A program made the position numbers and the translations under genes. A stretch of DNA of 64,000 nucleotides, taken from assembly GCA_017309115.1 (NCBI GenBank), contig JAFLEF010000001.1, forward strand, positions 62,001 to 126,000, written 5' to 3'. This document shows, in pieces, positions 36,673 to 45,395 of the stretch (position 1 is the first letter of the stretch; the number at the start of each line of letters is the position of its first letter). The stretch comes from Verrucomicrobiota bacterium (lineage in GTDB: Bacteria; Verrucomicrobiota; Verrucomicrobiia; Limisphaerales; UBA9464). The notes beneath the pieces are model-generated. The model did not search any database. It saw only the letters and a program-made list of their open reading frames with translations, and was not told the origin of the DNA.

Positions 36673-37578
36673 CTAGATGCCGGGCCAGAGCTGGCCGGCG
36701 GATTCCCATTCCAAAAGCAGCTCGCGGAAACGCCGGGCGGCCGGCGGATCGTCGTCCTCGTGCCACACGAGCACGAGCGGCACGGTGCGTTGTGGGCGCA
36801 GCGGAATGAACTTCAGGGCGGTCGAAGACGACATGACCGAGTCCGTCACGATGCCCACGCCCGCGCCGGATTCCACATACGTCATCACGGTGCCGATGAG
36901 GCTGGGCGTGTGCGCCAGACGCGGGGCGAATCCGGCTTCCCGGCAACCGATCAGCACGGCGTCGTGCAGGCTCATGCCTTCGCGACGCGAGAGAACGATG
37001 AGAGGCTCGGAGGCGATGGCCTGCCAGGCCACGTGGCGGCGATTGGACAGCGAGTGGCTGAACGGAATGACGATGCCGAGCGGTTCGTCCCGCAGTGAAA
37101 AGGTCTTCAGCCCGAGTTTTTCGTTGGCGGCCACGGGTCTTGTGATGCCGAGCGTCAGGCGGCGTTTGCGGACCATTTCCCAGACGCGTTCCGGCGTGCG
37201 CTCCTCCAGATGGACGGCCACGAGCGGATGGCGGCGGCGATATTCGTGAAGCAGGCGCCCGAGGAACGGCTGCGTGGGCGGCCCGATGTAGCCGAGGCGC
37301 AATTCGCCTTCTTCGCCTGCGGCGGTGCGCTTCACGCGGCGCAGCGTCTCCTCGTAGCGTTCGACCAGGGATGCGGTTTCGCGGAGCAGCACAGCTCCGG
37401 CCGGGGTGAGGCGGACATGATGGCGGGACCGCTCGAGGACCGGGGTGCCGAGCACGGATTCCACCTCCTTCACGGCCCGGCTGAGCGCGGGCTGGGCCAC
37501 ATGCAATCGACGGGCCGCCCGTGAGAAGCTGAGCTCCTCGGCGACGGCCTGGAAATAACGGAGATGCCGCAGCTCCAT
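36673..37578 (-). CDS. LysR-family transcriptional regulator
   Basis: A 301-residue regulator of the BenM/CatM-like group: N-terminal helix-turn-helix (MELRHLRYFQAVAEELSFSR, then RRLHVAQPALSRAVKEVE) and a periplasmic-binding-protein-like effector domain. The start at 37578 is chosen because the family begins with MELRHLRYF. It is divergent from the halogenase-like gene at 37703 with inverted repeats between them, the normal arrangement for a regulator of the adjacent operon. The effector is unknown, likely an aromatic compound by analogy. Confidence 0.92.
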   Translation of the reverse strand: MELRHLRYFQAVAEELSFSRAARRLHVAQPALSRAVKEVESVLGTPVLERSRHHVRLTPAGAVLLRETASLVERYEETLRRVKRTAAGEEGELRLGYIGPPTQPFLGRLLHEYRRRHPLVAVHLEERTPERVWEMVRKRRLTLGITRPVAANEKLGLKTFSLRDEPLGIVIPFSHSLSNRRHVAWQAIASEPLIVLSRREGMSLHDAVLIGCREAGFAPRLAHTPSLIGTVMTYVESGAGVGIVTDSVMSSSTALKFIPLRPQRTVPLVLVWHEDDDPPAARRFRELLLEWESAGQLWPGI

Positions 37579-37590
37579 ACAAAAACCGTA

Positions 37591-37627
37591 ATGCCGCGCC
37601 GGCATCACGGATATAGCCAAATGCTAT
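37591..37627. promoter_or_regulatory. Two inverted repeats, probable LysR operator
   Basis: Within the 124-bp gap between the divergent lysR and oxidoreductase genes. The first is ATGCCG-CGC-CGGCAT (37591-37605). The second is ATAGC-CAAAT-GCTAT (37613-37627), which contains the T-N11-A pattern of LysR-type recognition sites. Their position 13-50 bp upstream of lysR fits autoregulation. Confidence 0.55.
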
Positions 37628-37702
37628 TTCCGTCGCCCACCCGAAAGACCTTTCTATGGAGACGAGAAAACGAGGCCATTCGTTTCAGGAACTGCTCGCA
37701 CC

Positions 37703-38992
37703 ATGCATGCTGAAAACTTCGACACCATCGTCATCGGTGGCGGTCCCGCCGGTTCCGCCGTCGGCGCGATCCTTGGCGAATACGGCCATCGCGTTCTCGT
37801 CCTCGAACGCGAGAAGTTCCCGCGCTACCACATCGGCGAGTCGCTGATCCCGTTCACCTTCGGCCCGCTGGAACGTATCGGCATGATCCCGAGGATGAAG
37901 CGGTCTCACTTCGTGAAGAAATACAGCGTGACCTTCGTCCAGCCCGACGGCCAACGCTCGCAGCCCTTCTACTTCTTCAAACGCTACGACCGCGAAACTG
38001 TCGCCCAGACTTGGCAGGTGTTGCGCGCGGAGTTCGACCAGATGCTCCTGGACAACGCTCGCGAAAAAGGCGCCGAGGTCCGCGAGGAGACGACGGCCAA
38101 CCGGCTCCTCAAGGAAGGCGACCGGGTGGTCGGCGTCGAGGCGACCGACCGCAAGACAGGCCGAACCTATGAGGTACGCGCCCCGATCACGGTCGACTGC
38201 ACGGGCAAGGAGGCGTTCACCTCGAACCGACTGGGCTGGCGCATGCGCGACCCCTACCTGAACAAGATTGCGGTTTGGACCTACTACAAAGGCTCTCAGA
38301 GGGAGGCCGACATCGACGAAGGCGCGACTACGGTCGCCTACGTGCCGGACAAGGGCTGGTTCTGGCACATCCCGCAGCATGACGACATGGTCAGCATCGG
38401 TATCGTGGCCGAGGGCAAGTATCTGACGCGTGGCGGGGTCAAGGAACCCAAGGAAATCTTTCAACGCGAGATCGAGGAGAACGAGTGGGTGAAGACGCAT
38501 CTCGCGGTTGGCGAATCGACGGGGGAATACTTCATCACCAGCGAATACTCCCGCCACTCGAGGCATTGTGCCTCGCCCGGACTAGTGCTGGCCGGAGACG
38601 CCTTTGCGTTCCTTGATCCGGTCTTCAGCAGCGGCGTGATGCTCGCCCTTAAGAGCGGCCATCTTGTCGCGGAAACCATCCATGAAGGCCTTGTGGCCGG
38701 TGATCTTTCGCCCGAGCGATTCCGCGAATACGGGCAGACCATCCGCGCTGGGGTCGAGAACATGCGCAAACTCGTCTACGCCTTTTATGATCCCAAGTTC
38801 TCCTTCCGCGAGGTCATCAAGGCGTATCCCGAGGCCGGCGGCCTGATCACCGACTGCCTCTCCGGTGACGTAAACAAGGATTTCACGCAGCTCTGGTCGT
38901 GGATTGGGGAGTTCGTCCCGCTGCCCGATGACCTGCCCTACGGCGATCCGCTGCTTCCCATCCCGGCTACGGCGGGGACCGCGGCCCAATGA
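37703..38992 (+). CDS. Flavin-dependent halogenase-like FAD monooxygenase
   Basis: A 429-residue FAD enzyme. The nucleotide fold GGGPAG is at residues 12-17, followed by the family-wide YHIGESLIPF, and WFWHIP at 217-222 matches the WxWxIP motif of flavin-dependent halogenases. The GDAFAFLDPVFSSGV segment binds FAD. Related proteins include geranylgeranyl-reductase-like oxidases, so halogenation is not certain. It is the first gene of a putative operon with an ABC importer and is controlled by the divergent LysR gene. Confidence 0.82.
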   Translation: MHAENFDTIVIGGGPAGSAVGAILGEYGHRVLVLEREKFPRYHIGESLIPFTFGPLERIGMIPRMKRSHFVKKYSVTFVQPDGQRSQPFYFFKRYDRETVAQTWQVLRAEFDQMLLDNAREKGAEVREETTANRLLKEGDRVVGVEATDRKTGRTYEVRAPITVDCTGKEAFTSNRLGWRMRDPYLNKIAVWTYYKGSQREADIDEGATTVAYVPDKGWFWHIPQHDDMVSIGIVAEGKYLTRGGVKEPKEIFQREIEENEWVKTHLAVGESTGEYFITSEYSRHSRHCASPGLVLAGDAFAFLDPVFSSGVMLALKSGHLVAETIHEGLVAGDLSPERFREYGQTIRAGVENMRKLVYAFYDPKFSFREVIKAYPEAGGLITDCLSGDVNKDFTQLWSWIGEFVPLPDDLPYGDPLLPIPATAGTAAQ

Positions 38993-39052
38993 CCAAGGCT
39001 GCACCCACCAACTACCGGCGGACACGCCAGCCGTGAACCAACTGCATCTCCT

Positions 39053-40108
39053 TTGAAAACCTTGAGACTGGGACCCGCCATCCTTTTATGGACGGCATTG
39101 TGGCTGGCGCTGATCACCGCTCTCCACGGCACCCTCAATCTGCGCTGGTTCGCGCCCAAGACCAGGGGCGCCCGAACGGAAAAGTTTGGCGTCGGCTTCC
39201 TGCCTGTCACGTGCCATCTCACCTGTCCCGTCACCGACTTCATCAACAAGAACGTCGAAGGCGAGGGATTCTTCCAGCCAATGCGTTTCAGCGGCTGGCC
39301 CGAACTGAAGGAGATGTTCATCGGGCGTCCCGAAGAAATGCCCGCGTCGTTCATCCTGGCGCCGATGGCCATCGCGCTGCGGGAACAGGGCGTGAAGTTG
39401 AAGATCGTCTACCTCGGCCATCGCGATGGGTCCGCCCTGATGGTGCACAAGGACTCCGGAATCTTCCAAACCACGGACCTTCGCGGGAAAACGGTGGCCG
39501 TTCCCGGGCGCTACGCCAACCAGCGGCTCATCATCTACCGCGAATTGAAAAAGGCCGGTATGGGCTTCGAGGACATCCAGCTCGTCGAGATGCCCCCGCC
39601 CGACATGCCGGCCGCGCTGCTTTCGAAGGCCGTGGATGCGATCATCTCGGGCGAACCGTTCATGGGCCAGACTGAGCTCGATGGATACGGCCGCGTGCTA
39701 TGGCAGGCCAAGGACGTGTGGCCCGGCTTCATCTCCTGCGTGCTTGCCGTCAGCGAGGACGCCATACGGGACAACCGGGCGGAGATCCAGAAACTGGTCA
39801 ACGGGATTGCCCGCAGCGGCAAATGGATCGACCAGAGTATGGACCACCGCATGGATGCCGCGGAATTTGTCGCGACCGGCTACTACAACCAGAACCCACG
39901 GCTTCTCCGTTTCGTGCTCAGCAAGCCTCCCGACCGGGTGACATACTCCCGCCTGGGTCCGCTGCGTCCCGAGTTCGAGGAGATTGAGAAGCTCGCGAAG
40001 GAAGCCGGAATAATCGACGGCACCGTGAAGTTCGAAGACTACGTGGACGACTCGTTTGCCGCCGAAGCAAACGCACTCACCGCACCCGCGTTCGAGGTAA
40101 GAAAATGA
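39053..40108 (+). CDS. ABC transporter substrate-binding protein (NrtA/SsuA/NMT1-like)
   Basis: A 351-residue binding protein with an uncleaved-looking N-terminal hydrophobic segment, then VGFLPVTCHLTCPVTDF typical of the NMT1/nitrate-taurine group, and later RGKTVAVPGRYANQRLI and KAVDAIISGEPFMGQ. It probably starts at TTG 39053; no in-frame ATG is placed well. It is coupled by ATGA to the permease. The ligand is unknown; nearby oxidoreductase suggests an organic (perhaps aromatic or sulfonated) compound. Confidence 0.85.
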   Translation: MKTLRLGPAILLWTALWLALITALHGTLNLRWFAPKTRGARTEKFGVGFLPVTCHLTCPVTDFINKNVEGEGFFQPMRFSGWPELKEMFIGRPEEMPASFILAPMAIALREQGVKLKIVYLGHRDGSALMVHKDSGIFQTTDLRGKTVAVPGRYANQRLIIYRELKKAGMGFEDIQLVEMPPPDMPAALLSKAVDAIISGEPFMGQTELDGYGRVLWQAKDVWPGFISCVLAVSEDAIRDNRAEIQKLVNGIARSGKWIDQSMDHRMDAAEFVATGYYNQNPRLLRFVLSKPPDRVTYSRLGPLRPEFEEIEKLAKEAGIIDGTVKFEDYVDDSFAAEANALTAPAFEVRK

Positions 40109-40899
40109 GCGTCCCCGCACCTGCCATCCGGCCAGCGGGATTCCGGACCAGTTCCCTGCTGCTTCCACTGCTCGTGGCCGTGGTGTTCTTGGTCGCATGG
40201 CACGTGGCTGTGAAGACTTCCGGCAGCGACATTTTCCCGACGCCTTGGGAGGTCCTACGCGGTCTGGTGGAACTGGCTCAGCAGGGTCTGCTCTTGAAAT
40301 ACATCACGGCGTCCCTCTTCCGTGTGAGCTGGGGATTCACCTTGGCCGTGCTTGTCGGCGTTCCGTTGGGCCTGGTCCTGGGTTGGTTTCGACCCGCATT
40401 CGTGGCCTTCAACCCGTTCATCCAGATCCTGCGACCGATCTCACCCATAGCCTGGATTCCCGTGGCCATTCTCTGGTTCGGAGTGAAGGACACGGCGCCC
40501 GTGTTCCTCATCTTCCTTGCGAGCGTCTTTCCCATCGCCGTGTCGTCCATGTCCGCTGTGCAGAACATGCAGCAGGTCTACCTGCGCGCCGCGCAGAACT
40601 TCGGCCTGAGCGGACTGCCGCTGTTCCGCCGCGTCATCCTGCCAGCAGCCCTGCCCCAGATCATCACGGGCATCCGCATCGCGCTCGGCGTGGCGTGGCT
40701 CGTTGTAGTGGCCGCCGAGATGATTGCGGTGAATTCCGGGCTCGGTTACCTGATCATCGACGCGCGCAACGCGGGCAAACGCTACGACCTCGTCGTCGCG
40801 GGCATGGTCATGATCGGCCTCATCGGCCTGCTGCTCGACCTACTGGTGCGGCGCTTGGAGAAGTTCGACGAAGTTCGCTGGGGCTATGGACAACGCTAA
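40105..40899 (+). CDS. ABC transporter permease (SsuC/TauC/NrtB family)
   Basis: A 264-residue inner-membrane permease with about six hydrophobic segments. The EAA-type coupling loop is recognisable (AAQNFGLSGLPLFRRVILPA, then ALPQIITGIR). The start ATG overlaps the stop of the binding-protein gene (ATGA). Its stop lies 14 bases inside the ATPase gene. Confidence 0.92.
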   Translation: MSVPAPAIRPAGFRTSSLLLPLLVAVVFLVAWHVAVKTSGSDIFPTPWEVLRGLVELAQQGLLLKYITASLFRVSWGFTLAVLVGVPLGLVLGWFRPAFVAFNPFIQILRPISPIAWIPVAILWFGVKDTAPVFLIFLASVFPIAVSSMSAVQNMQQVYLRAAQNFGLSGLPLFRRVILPAALPQIITGIRIALGVAWLVVVAAEMIAVNSGLGYLIIDARNAGKRYDLVVAGMVMIGLIGLLLDLLVRRLEKFDEVRWGYGQR

Positions 40900-41674
40900 A
40901 CCTCTCATTGAAGTCCGCGATACCTGGATGTCGTTCGCCGGAAAGGAAACGGGCAAATCGGTGCATGTTCTGGAACGCGTCGGCTTCGACGTCCGCGCCG
41001 GCGAGTTTGTCTGCATCGTCGGCCCGTCCGGCTGCGGCAAGTCGACCCTGCTCAACATACTCGGCGGTTTCCTGAAGGAGACGCGGGGCGAGGTGCGCAT
41101 CGAAGGCGCTGCCGTAAATGGCCCCGATCCGGGACGCATCTTCGTCTTCCAGGAAAACGGCGTGTTTCCCTGGCTCACGGTGGAGGAGAACATCGGCTTC
41201 GGCCTGCTGAAACGTCCCGCCACGGAACGCGAGGAGCGGGTGCAGCATTATCTCCAGATGGTGGGCTTGTCCGGCTTCGGAAAAGCCTACCCGCGCGAAC
41301 TTTCCGGCGGCATGCGCCAGCGCGTCGAGATCGCCCGGGCGCTCGCAGCCGATGCCCGGGTGCTCTACATGGACGAGCCGTTCGGCGCGCTCGATTTCCT
41401 CACGCGCCTGAAGATGCGGAGCGACCTCGTGCGCATCTGGCAGGCGGAGCACAAGACGGTGATCTTCGTCACGCACGACATCGAGGAGGCCGTCCAACTC
41501 GCAGATCGCGTGCTCGTCATGAGCCGACGCCCGGCAACGGTGCAGGAAGAAGTGGTCATTGATCTGCCCCGTCCCCGCGACCTCGATTCCCCCGGCTATC
41601 TCGAACGCCGCGACCGCATCTTCAAGATCATGGGCATGGACGCCCACGGCGGCGGAGCAGGCGACCCGAGATAG
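40886..41674 (+). CDS. ABC transporter ATP-binding protein (SsuB/TauB/NrtD family)
   Basis: A 262-residue ATPase with Walker A (GPSGCGKST), Q-loop (VFQENGVFPWLTVEEN), signature LSGGMRQRVEIARAL, Walker B LYMDEPFGALD and switch histidine in VTHDIEEA. It overlaps the permease by 14 bp. Completes the three-part importer; the ENGVFPWLTV stretch is typical of taurine/nitrate/sulfonate systems. Confidence 0.93.
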   Translation: MDNAKPLIEVRDTWMSFAGKETGKSVHVLERVGFDVRAGEFVCIVGPSGCGKSTLLNILGGFLKETRGEVRIEGAAVNGPDPGRIFVFQENGVFPWLTVEENIGFGLLKRPATEREERVQHYLQMVGLSGFGKAYPRELSGGMRQRVEIARALAADARVLYMDEPFGALDFLTRLKMRSDLVRIWQAEHKTVIFVTHDIEEAVQLADRVLVMSRRPATVQEEVVIDLPRPRDLDSPGYLERRDRIFKIMGMDAHGGGAGDPR

Positions 41675-41683
41675 ACCCCAGTT

Positions 41684-42082
41684 TCAGGCGTTCGCGGCGA
41701 ACCGGCTTTTCTTGAGCGCCAGAACCAGCCCCGAGAACACCCCGATCAGAACCAGTCCGATGAGGTTCTCGCGCAGCGTCGGCGGAAAGATGAGCACGTA
41801 GCCCGCGTCCTTCACCAACGCCGCAAAACTTGAGACACAGAATGGCATCAGGAAGAGGCGGAAAATCTGCCAGCCATCGAGCTTGGTGGTTCCTTTCGAC
41901 GACGACTGGGTGCTGATCATGAGAGCCGCGCCGATGATGAAGCTCAAACCCAACGACGTTAGCCATAGCCGGGGACGCGCGTCGAAATGGAGGGCGATAT
42001 TCGTGGCATACCAGATGGCGTAACACCACAGGATGATCCGGCCCCGGGTCAAGGTGGCGAAGTAGCGCAGGAGCCGTGTCAT
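41684..42082 (-). CDS. Small four-helix membrane protein of unknown function
   Basis: A 132-residue protein with about four hydrophobic segments (LWCYAIWYATNIAL, LWLTSLGLSFIIGAALM, FCVSSFAAL, LIGLVLIGVFSGLVLAL). No family recognised. The start at ATG 42082 is chosen over a TTG at 42121. It points towards the ABC operon, ending 9 bp after its last gene, so it is a convergent neighbour rather than part of that operon. Confidence 0.65.
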   Translation of the reverse strand: MTRLLRYFATLTRGRIILWCYAIWYATNIALHFDARPRLWLTSLGLSFIIGAALMISTQSSSKGTTKLDGWQIFRLFLMPFCVSSFAALVKDAGYVLIFPPTLRENLIGLVLIGVFSGLVLALKKSRFAANA

Positions 42083-42233
42083 GGCGCTGGGACAATGACC
42101 ATAGCTCCGGCCGCGTTTCAATTCACGGCTCGGCGACGACTCCGTTGCGAAGGCCGTCGAAGACCTCTAATTCGCCCGAGGTGGTCGGTGAAAGTAGTTC
42201 CTTGCCCCGAAACTCCGTCCCACAAAACCCCTC

Positions 42234-43571
42234 ATGAAGCTCACTCGGTACTTAGTGCTACTAGGCCTCCTTCCTCTGGGTCTTCTTGGTTCCCACGATT
42301 GGCCGCAATTCCGCGGACCCGGCGGTCGAGCTATGTCAGACACGGCCAAACCACCCAATGGTTTTGGTAGCAATCTTGTGTGGAAGGTGGCAACTCCCCC
42401 GGGCAATTCTTCACCCATCGTCACGTCCGACAGAATCTTCCTGACCGGGGCTGAGGGGGGCAAACTTGTGACCATTTGCCTCAATTGCCGGAATGGCGTG
42501 GAATTGTGGCGACGAGCAGCGCCAATCGAGAGTCTCAGATCATGGGATCCGATGACCCCCGGGCCCGCGACCCCCACTCCCGTTACCGATGGCGAGTCAG
42601 TTTACGTTTTCTTCGGTTCCTTCGGTCTCCTTGCTTACACGATCGAAGGAGCGGAGCGATGGCGTCAACCCCTCGCCAGTCCAGACTTGGAGGCCAGTGC
42701 TTCGTTAATTCTGATCGGTCACCGTCTTATTGTGGTCTGCGATCGGGACCGGGATTCATTTTTGGAAGCCCGCGACACAAAGGACGGTCGTTCACTCTGG
42801 CGAGTGAATCGTTCAGAATTCAGCCGAAGCCGCGCCACACCGTTTCACTGGGTCCACAGTAAAGGCGAAGAATTGATCGTTCCAGGGTCGTTTTCGTTGA
42901 CGTCCTACAATCCCCACACGGGCGGGCAGAACTGGTACTTCCATGGCACATCTCGGGTGGCCACTAGTTCACCCACGGCGGAAGGGAATCTTCTCATCTC
43001 TTCCAGTTCGAACATCGGCGACAACGATTCGTTCTCGGCGGGCCCTGATGAAGGTGATTCGGGAGATCCAGGCCTTTCTACGGGGCTGATTCCGGAGTTG
43101 GTGCCTACCCAAAAAGAAAGACTTCCCCGCGGCGGAAAAGGACTCCTCGCCATCCGATCCTGTGGACGAGGCGACATCACGAAGTCCCACGTCGCTTGGA
43201 TGAGCACCCGGAGCATACCGTACTCCGCATCCCCGCTCGTTTACCGGGGCCGGTTGTTCACCATCAAGGCGGGTGGCCTTTTGTCCGCTTACGACGCTCA
43301 GACCGGCCGTCCCTTCTATCAGGACGAGCGTCTTGGCAGGACGGGGGATGTGTTCGGCGACTATTACGCCTCGCCGATTGCGGCGGATGGCCGAGTTTAC
43401 CTGCTCTCCGCCGAAGGCATCCTCACAGTGATTGACGCGGGGGCCAATACTCCGGTCGTCTTGGATCAATATAAAATCAGCGACACAACTACCGCTACGC
43501 CGGCACTGGTCGGCAATATGATGTTTGTCCGAACTTCTAAATGGCTCCACGGATTCGGTACCGGCCTCTGA
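42234..43571 (+). CDS. Exported PQQ-type beta-propeller protein
   Basis: A 445-residue protein with a signal peptide and DWPQFRGPGG, the start typical of the quinoprotein-like propellers common in Planctomycetota and Verrucomicrobiota. Repeated blades with GxxLWR/GxxxYF type strands follow (ARDTKDGRSLWRVN, YDAQTGRPFYQD). It has no visible catalytic residues of PQQ dehydrogenases, so a binding or scaffold role is more likely. Stands alone between the ABC operon and the toxin-antitoxin remnants. Confidence 0.85.
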   Translation: MKLTRYLVLLGLLPLGLLGSHDWPQFRGPGGRAMSDTAKPPNGFGSNLVWKVATPPGNSSPIVTSDRIFLTGAEGGKLVTICLNCRNGVELWRRAAPIESLRSWDPMTPGPATPTPVTDGESVYVFFGSFGLLAYTIEGAERWRQPLASPDLEASASLILIGHRLIVVCDRDRDSFLEARDTKDGRSLWRVNRSEFSRSRATPFHWVHSKGEELIVPGSFSLTSYNPHTGGQNWYFHGTSRVATSSPTAEGNLLISSSSNIGDNDSFSAGPDEGDSGDPGLSTGLIPELVPTQKERLPRGGKGLLAIRSCGRGDITKSHVAWMSTRSIPYSASPLVYRGRLFTIKAGGLLSAYDAQTGRPFYQDERLGRTGDVFGDYYASPIAADGRVYLLSAEGILTVIDAGANTPVVLDQYKISDTTTATPALVGNMMFVRTSKWLHGFGTGL

Positions 43572-43821
43572 TGTAACTTGCGGCATTCCTTCGGAGGCGC
43601 GAGTGGCGAAAAGAATCGGGAATCGTCCTTCCGCGGGGCGGCTTTCACTCTCGGTACGTTTCTATCGTTTGCTGGCTCAGCACTGCAAGACTACCCCTCC
43701 GGACCGCCGCCCAGCCGCCGGAGATCGCCAGCAGGAAGAGACCACGCGCGCGCTGGCGAAAGTTAGCCCCATAGACGGCTTGGCCGTTGGTGCGGAAAAA
43801 GCAGAAGGTATCTTCAGCGAG

Positions 43822-43980
43822 GACGAAGACCTGCTCGCAGAGGTCAAGAAGCGTCAACGGAGCGGGAAGCCTTTCGGCGGTGTGATCTACGCCCACCAAC
43901 TTGGGATCACCATCGGGCAGTCGATCAACGCTTTGGAGATTCTCGCCCCGGCTGGGGCGGGCGAAGCTTTCCTGCGTTTG
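43822..43980 (+). pseudogene. Remnant of a PIN-like DUF5615-type toxin, C-terminal part
   Basis: The translation SEDEDLLAEVKKRQRSGKPF, then GGVIYAHQLGITIGQSINAL and EILAPAG, matches my recollection of the C-terminal half of DUF5615/Mut7-C-like PIN proteins (DxDxL...RRQREGxPFxGVIYAHQ...ELIAK). The N-terminal half with its metal ligands is missing. The longer open frame around it (43525-44067) begins inside the propeller gene and has no other similarity. Treated as a decay product. The flanks 43572-43821 and 43981-44189 show no gene. Confidence 0.6.
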
Positions 43981-44189
43981 AGTGATGTCATGGCAGTGGC
44001 GCTGGCGATACCAAGTCATCAGGGGCGAAGAGCCGTATACAGGTGCCTCCAAGAGTGGCAGTGGTAGGGAAACTGAGAGGGAAACAATGAGGTCGGATTC
44101 GGCGGGGACAGGATCGGATTCGAGGTGATTCCTTGCATTTGTAGACGGAGGAGCTGAGAGTTTGCCCACTAGAAACCGTCCTTTCTGCG

Positions 44190-44316
44190 CGAGTCCTACC
44201 TCTGGAGCCAACTTTCAAGTCGTTGAATTCCAAGGGAGCAACGCCCTGGAAAGTCTCCATGAGCCTCAACTGTCAGGGAGAGAGCCAAGGAACCGCGTCC
44301 GACGGACGACTCACTG
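44190..44316. repeat. 127-bp dispersed repeat, copy D, beginning with a tRNA-like 3' end
   Basis: Gapless counterpart of 34814-34940. Begins CGAGTCCTACCTCTGGAGCC, the tRNA-like core also present at 32924, and ends ACGGACGACTCACTG. It lies 35 bp from the end of the vapC gene at 44351. Together with copy A it brackets the toxin-antitoxin-rich segment. Confidence 0.8.
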
Positions 44317-44350
44317 TGCAATTCGACGTTCTGAAAATTACCTTCCGTCA

Positions 44351-44713
44351 TCAGGTGTGAGCGATCCCCAGGATTTTCGCTGCGGCCAACAAAGCGCGGT
44401 CCCGAGTCCAAAGCCGGGCACCGTCAATCCGAGAGGAGGCCAAGAGCAGAAGGTCCGTCCAGCCTAGACCCTTGCCCCAAAGCCGGTGTTCTTCCAGCAG
44501 ATGCATCGCTTCATCGGCGCGACACTCGGATACAACCGGCAAAAGCCGTAGTTCTGCGAGAAACGGGTTCCGATTCTTGAGCGATCCGCAGGCGAGTTCC
44601 CCGATGATCGCTGGATGCGTGCTCACACGGCCTGCCTCAAGCAATCGGACCAGCCTTTGGTCACCGCGGTGGAGGTGATCGATCCAGACTGAGCTGTCGA
44701 CCAGCACCATCAT
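44351..44713 (-). CDS. vapC: PIN-domain ribonuclease toxin VapC
   Basis: A 120-residue PIN protein. Catalytic acids are visible in VLVDSSVWIDHL, ELACG, GLGWTDLLLLAS and TRDRALLAA. It starts at 44713 with ATGATG, overlapping the antitoxin stop as ATGA, the usual vapBC coupling. Probably active. Confidence 0.93.
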   Translation of the reverse strand: MMVLVDSSVWIDHLHRGDQRLVRLLEAGRVSTHPAIIGELACGSLKNRNPFLAELRLLPVVSECRADEAMHLLEEHRLWGKGLGWTDLLLLASSRIDGARLWTRDRALLAAAKILGIAHT

Positions 44714-44913
44714 TGCTGGGCCTTAGCTCCTTTGCGCCGAGGAGCCGCCTTGGCGGCTGGGTCACTCCCGCCCAGAGCGGCCAACCGTCGGGCCGCTGCA
44801 CGTTGAATCAACGCCTCGAGGCCGAGGTGAATCAGTCGGGTCTTGCCAGACTCACCGGTCAACACCCGCGCTTGTTCCAACAAGGATTCGTCAATATCCA
44901 ATGTCGTGCGCAT
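44710..44913 (-). CDS. vapB: VapB-type antitoxin
   Basis: A 67-residue ribbon-helix-helix antitoxin (MRTTLDIDESLLEQARVLTG), the group found with VapC toxins. The C-terminal half is Ala/Arg/Lys rich. It overlaps vapC by 4 bp and likely represses the promoter upstream of 44913. Confidence 0.9.
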   Translation of the reverse strand: MRTTLDIDESLLEQARVLTGESGKTRLIHLGLEALIQRAAARRLAALGGSDPAAKAAPRRKGAKAQQ

Positions 44914-45395
44914 GCAGATTGTAATGCATCAATCATCTGCATCGTCAAGGCAGGGGATAGGCGCCTCCAGGGTCTCCCAGGGTCTCCCAGATCCCCACCT
45001 GAAACGCGTCGATCCAAGGACAATGCTTGAGTACGAAGCGCGCCTCCGGATCCACCGATCCGGACGATTCCAAATGAGTGACGACGCATTTGCAGCGGAG
45101 TTGCATCCGGCCGGGGAAGCGTCGGGGTGCCGGACGGAGCACCGCCACCCAAGTGTTGGACTTGAACGGACTTGAACCCCATGGGATCCTAAAATGATCG
45201 TGCGCGCGGGCTGGGCGGGGATCGTGTTTTCAACTAAGGACTGACCAATGTTGATCTCTGGTCCTCCACCGGCGCAGGATGCCCAATCGAGTTGGGAACA
45301 CCGGCCTGGTCGGAGATTGAGCGGGGCTTGGCATCGCGGGTCACGCTACCTCAAGTGGTCGCCGAACCACGAAAGGCGGGTTTTCATTTCGAATC
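44914..45395. other. Intergenic region before the Rieske/radical SAM cluster
   Basis: 482 bp between vapB and the Rieske gene, read in opposite directions, so it should contain both promoters. It has a short direct repeat GGGTCTCCCA twice (about 44967-44990) and two nearby GGACTTGAAC strings near 45160-45180 that resemble a tRNA T-loop on the minus strand, but no tRNA can be folded. No gene recognised. Confidence 0.45.

Noticed and set aside
44190-44212. Possible complete tRNA gene
   Set aside because: Only the 3' part (about bases 56-76) is present; no matching 5' acceptor strand, D-arm or anticodon arm precedes any of the copies.
45150-45185. Possible minus-strand tRNA (GGTTCAAGTCC strings)
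   Set aside because: Two T-loop-like strings in tandem but no cloverleaf can be built around them.
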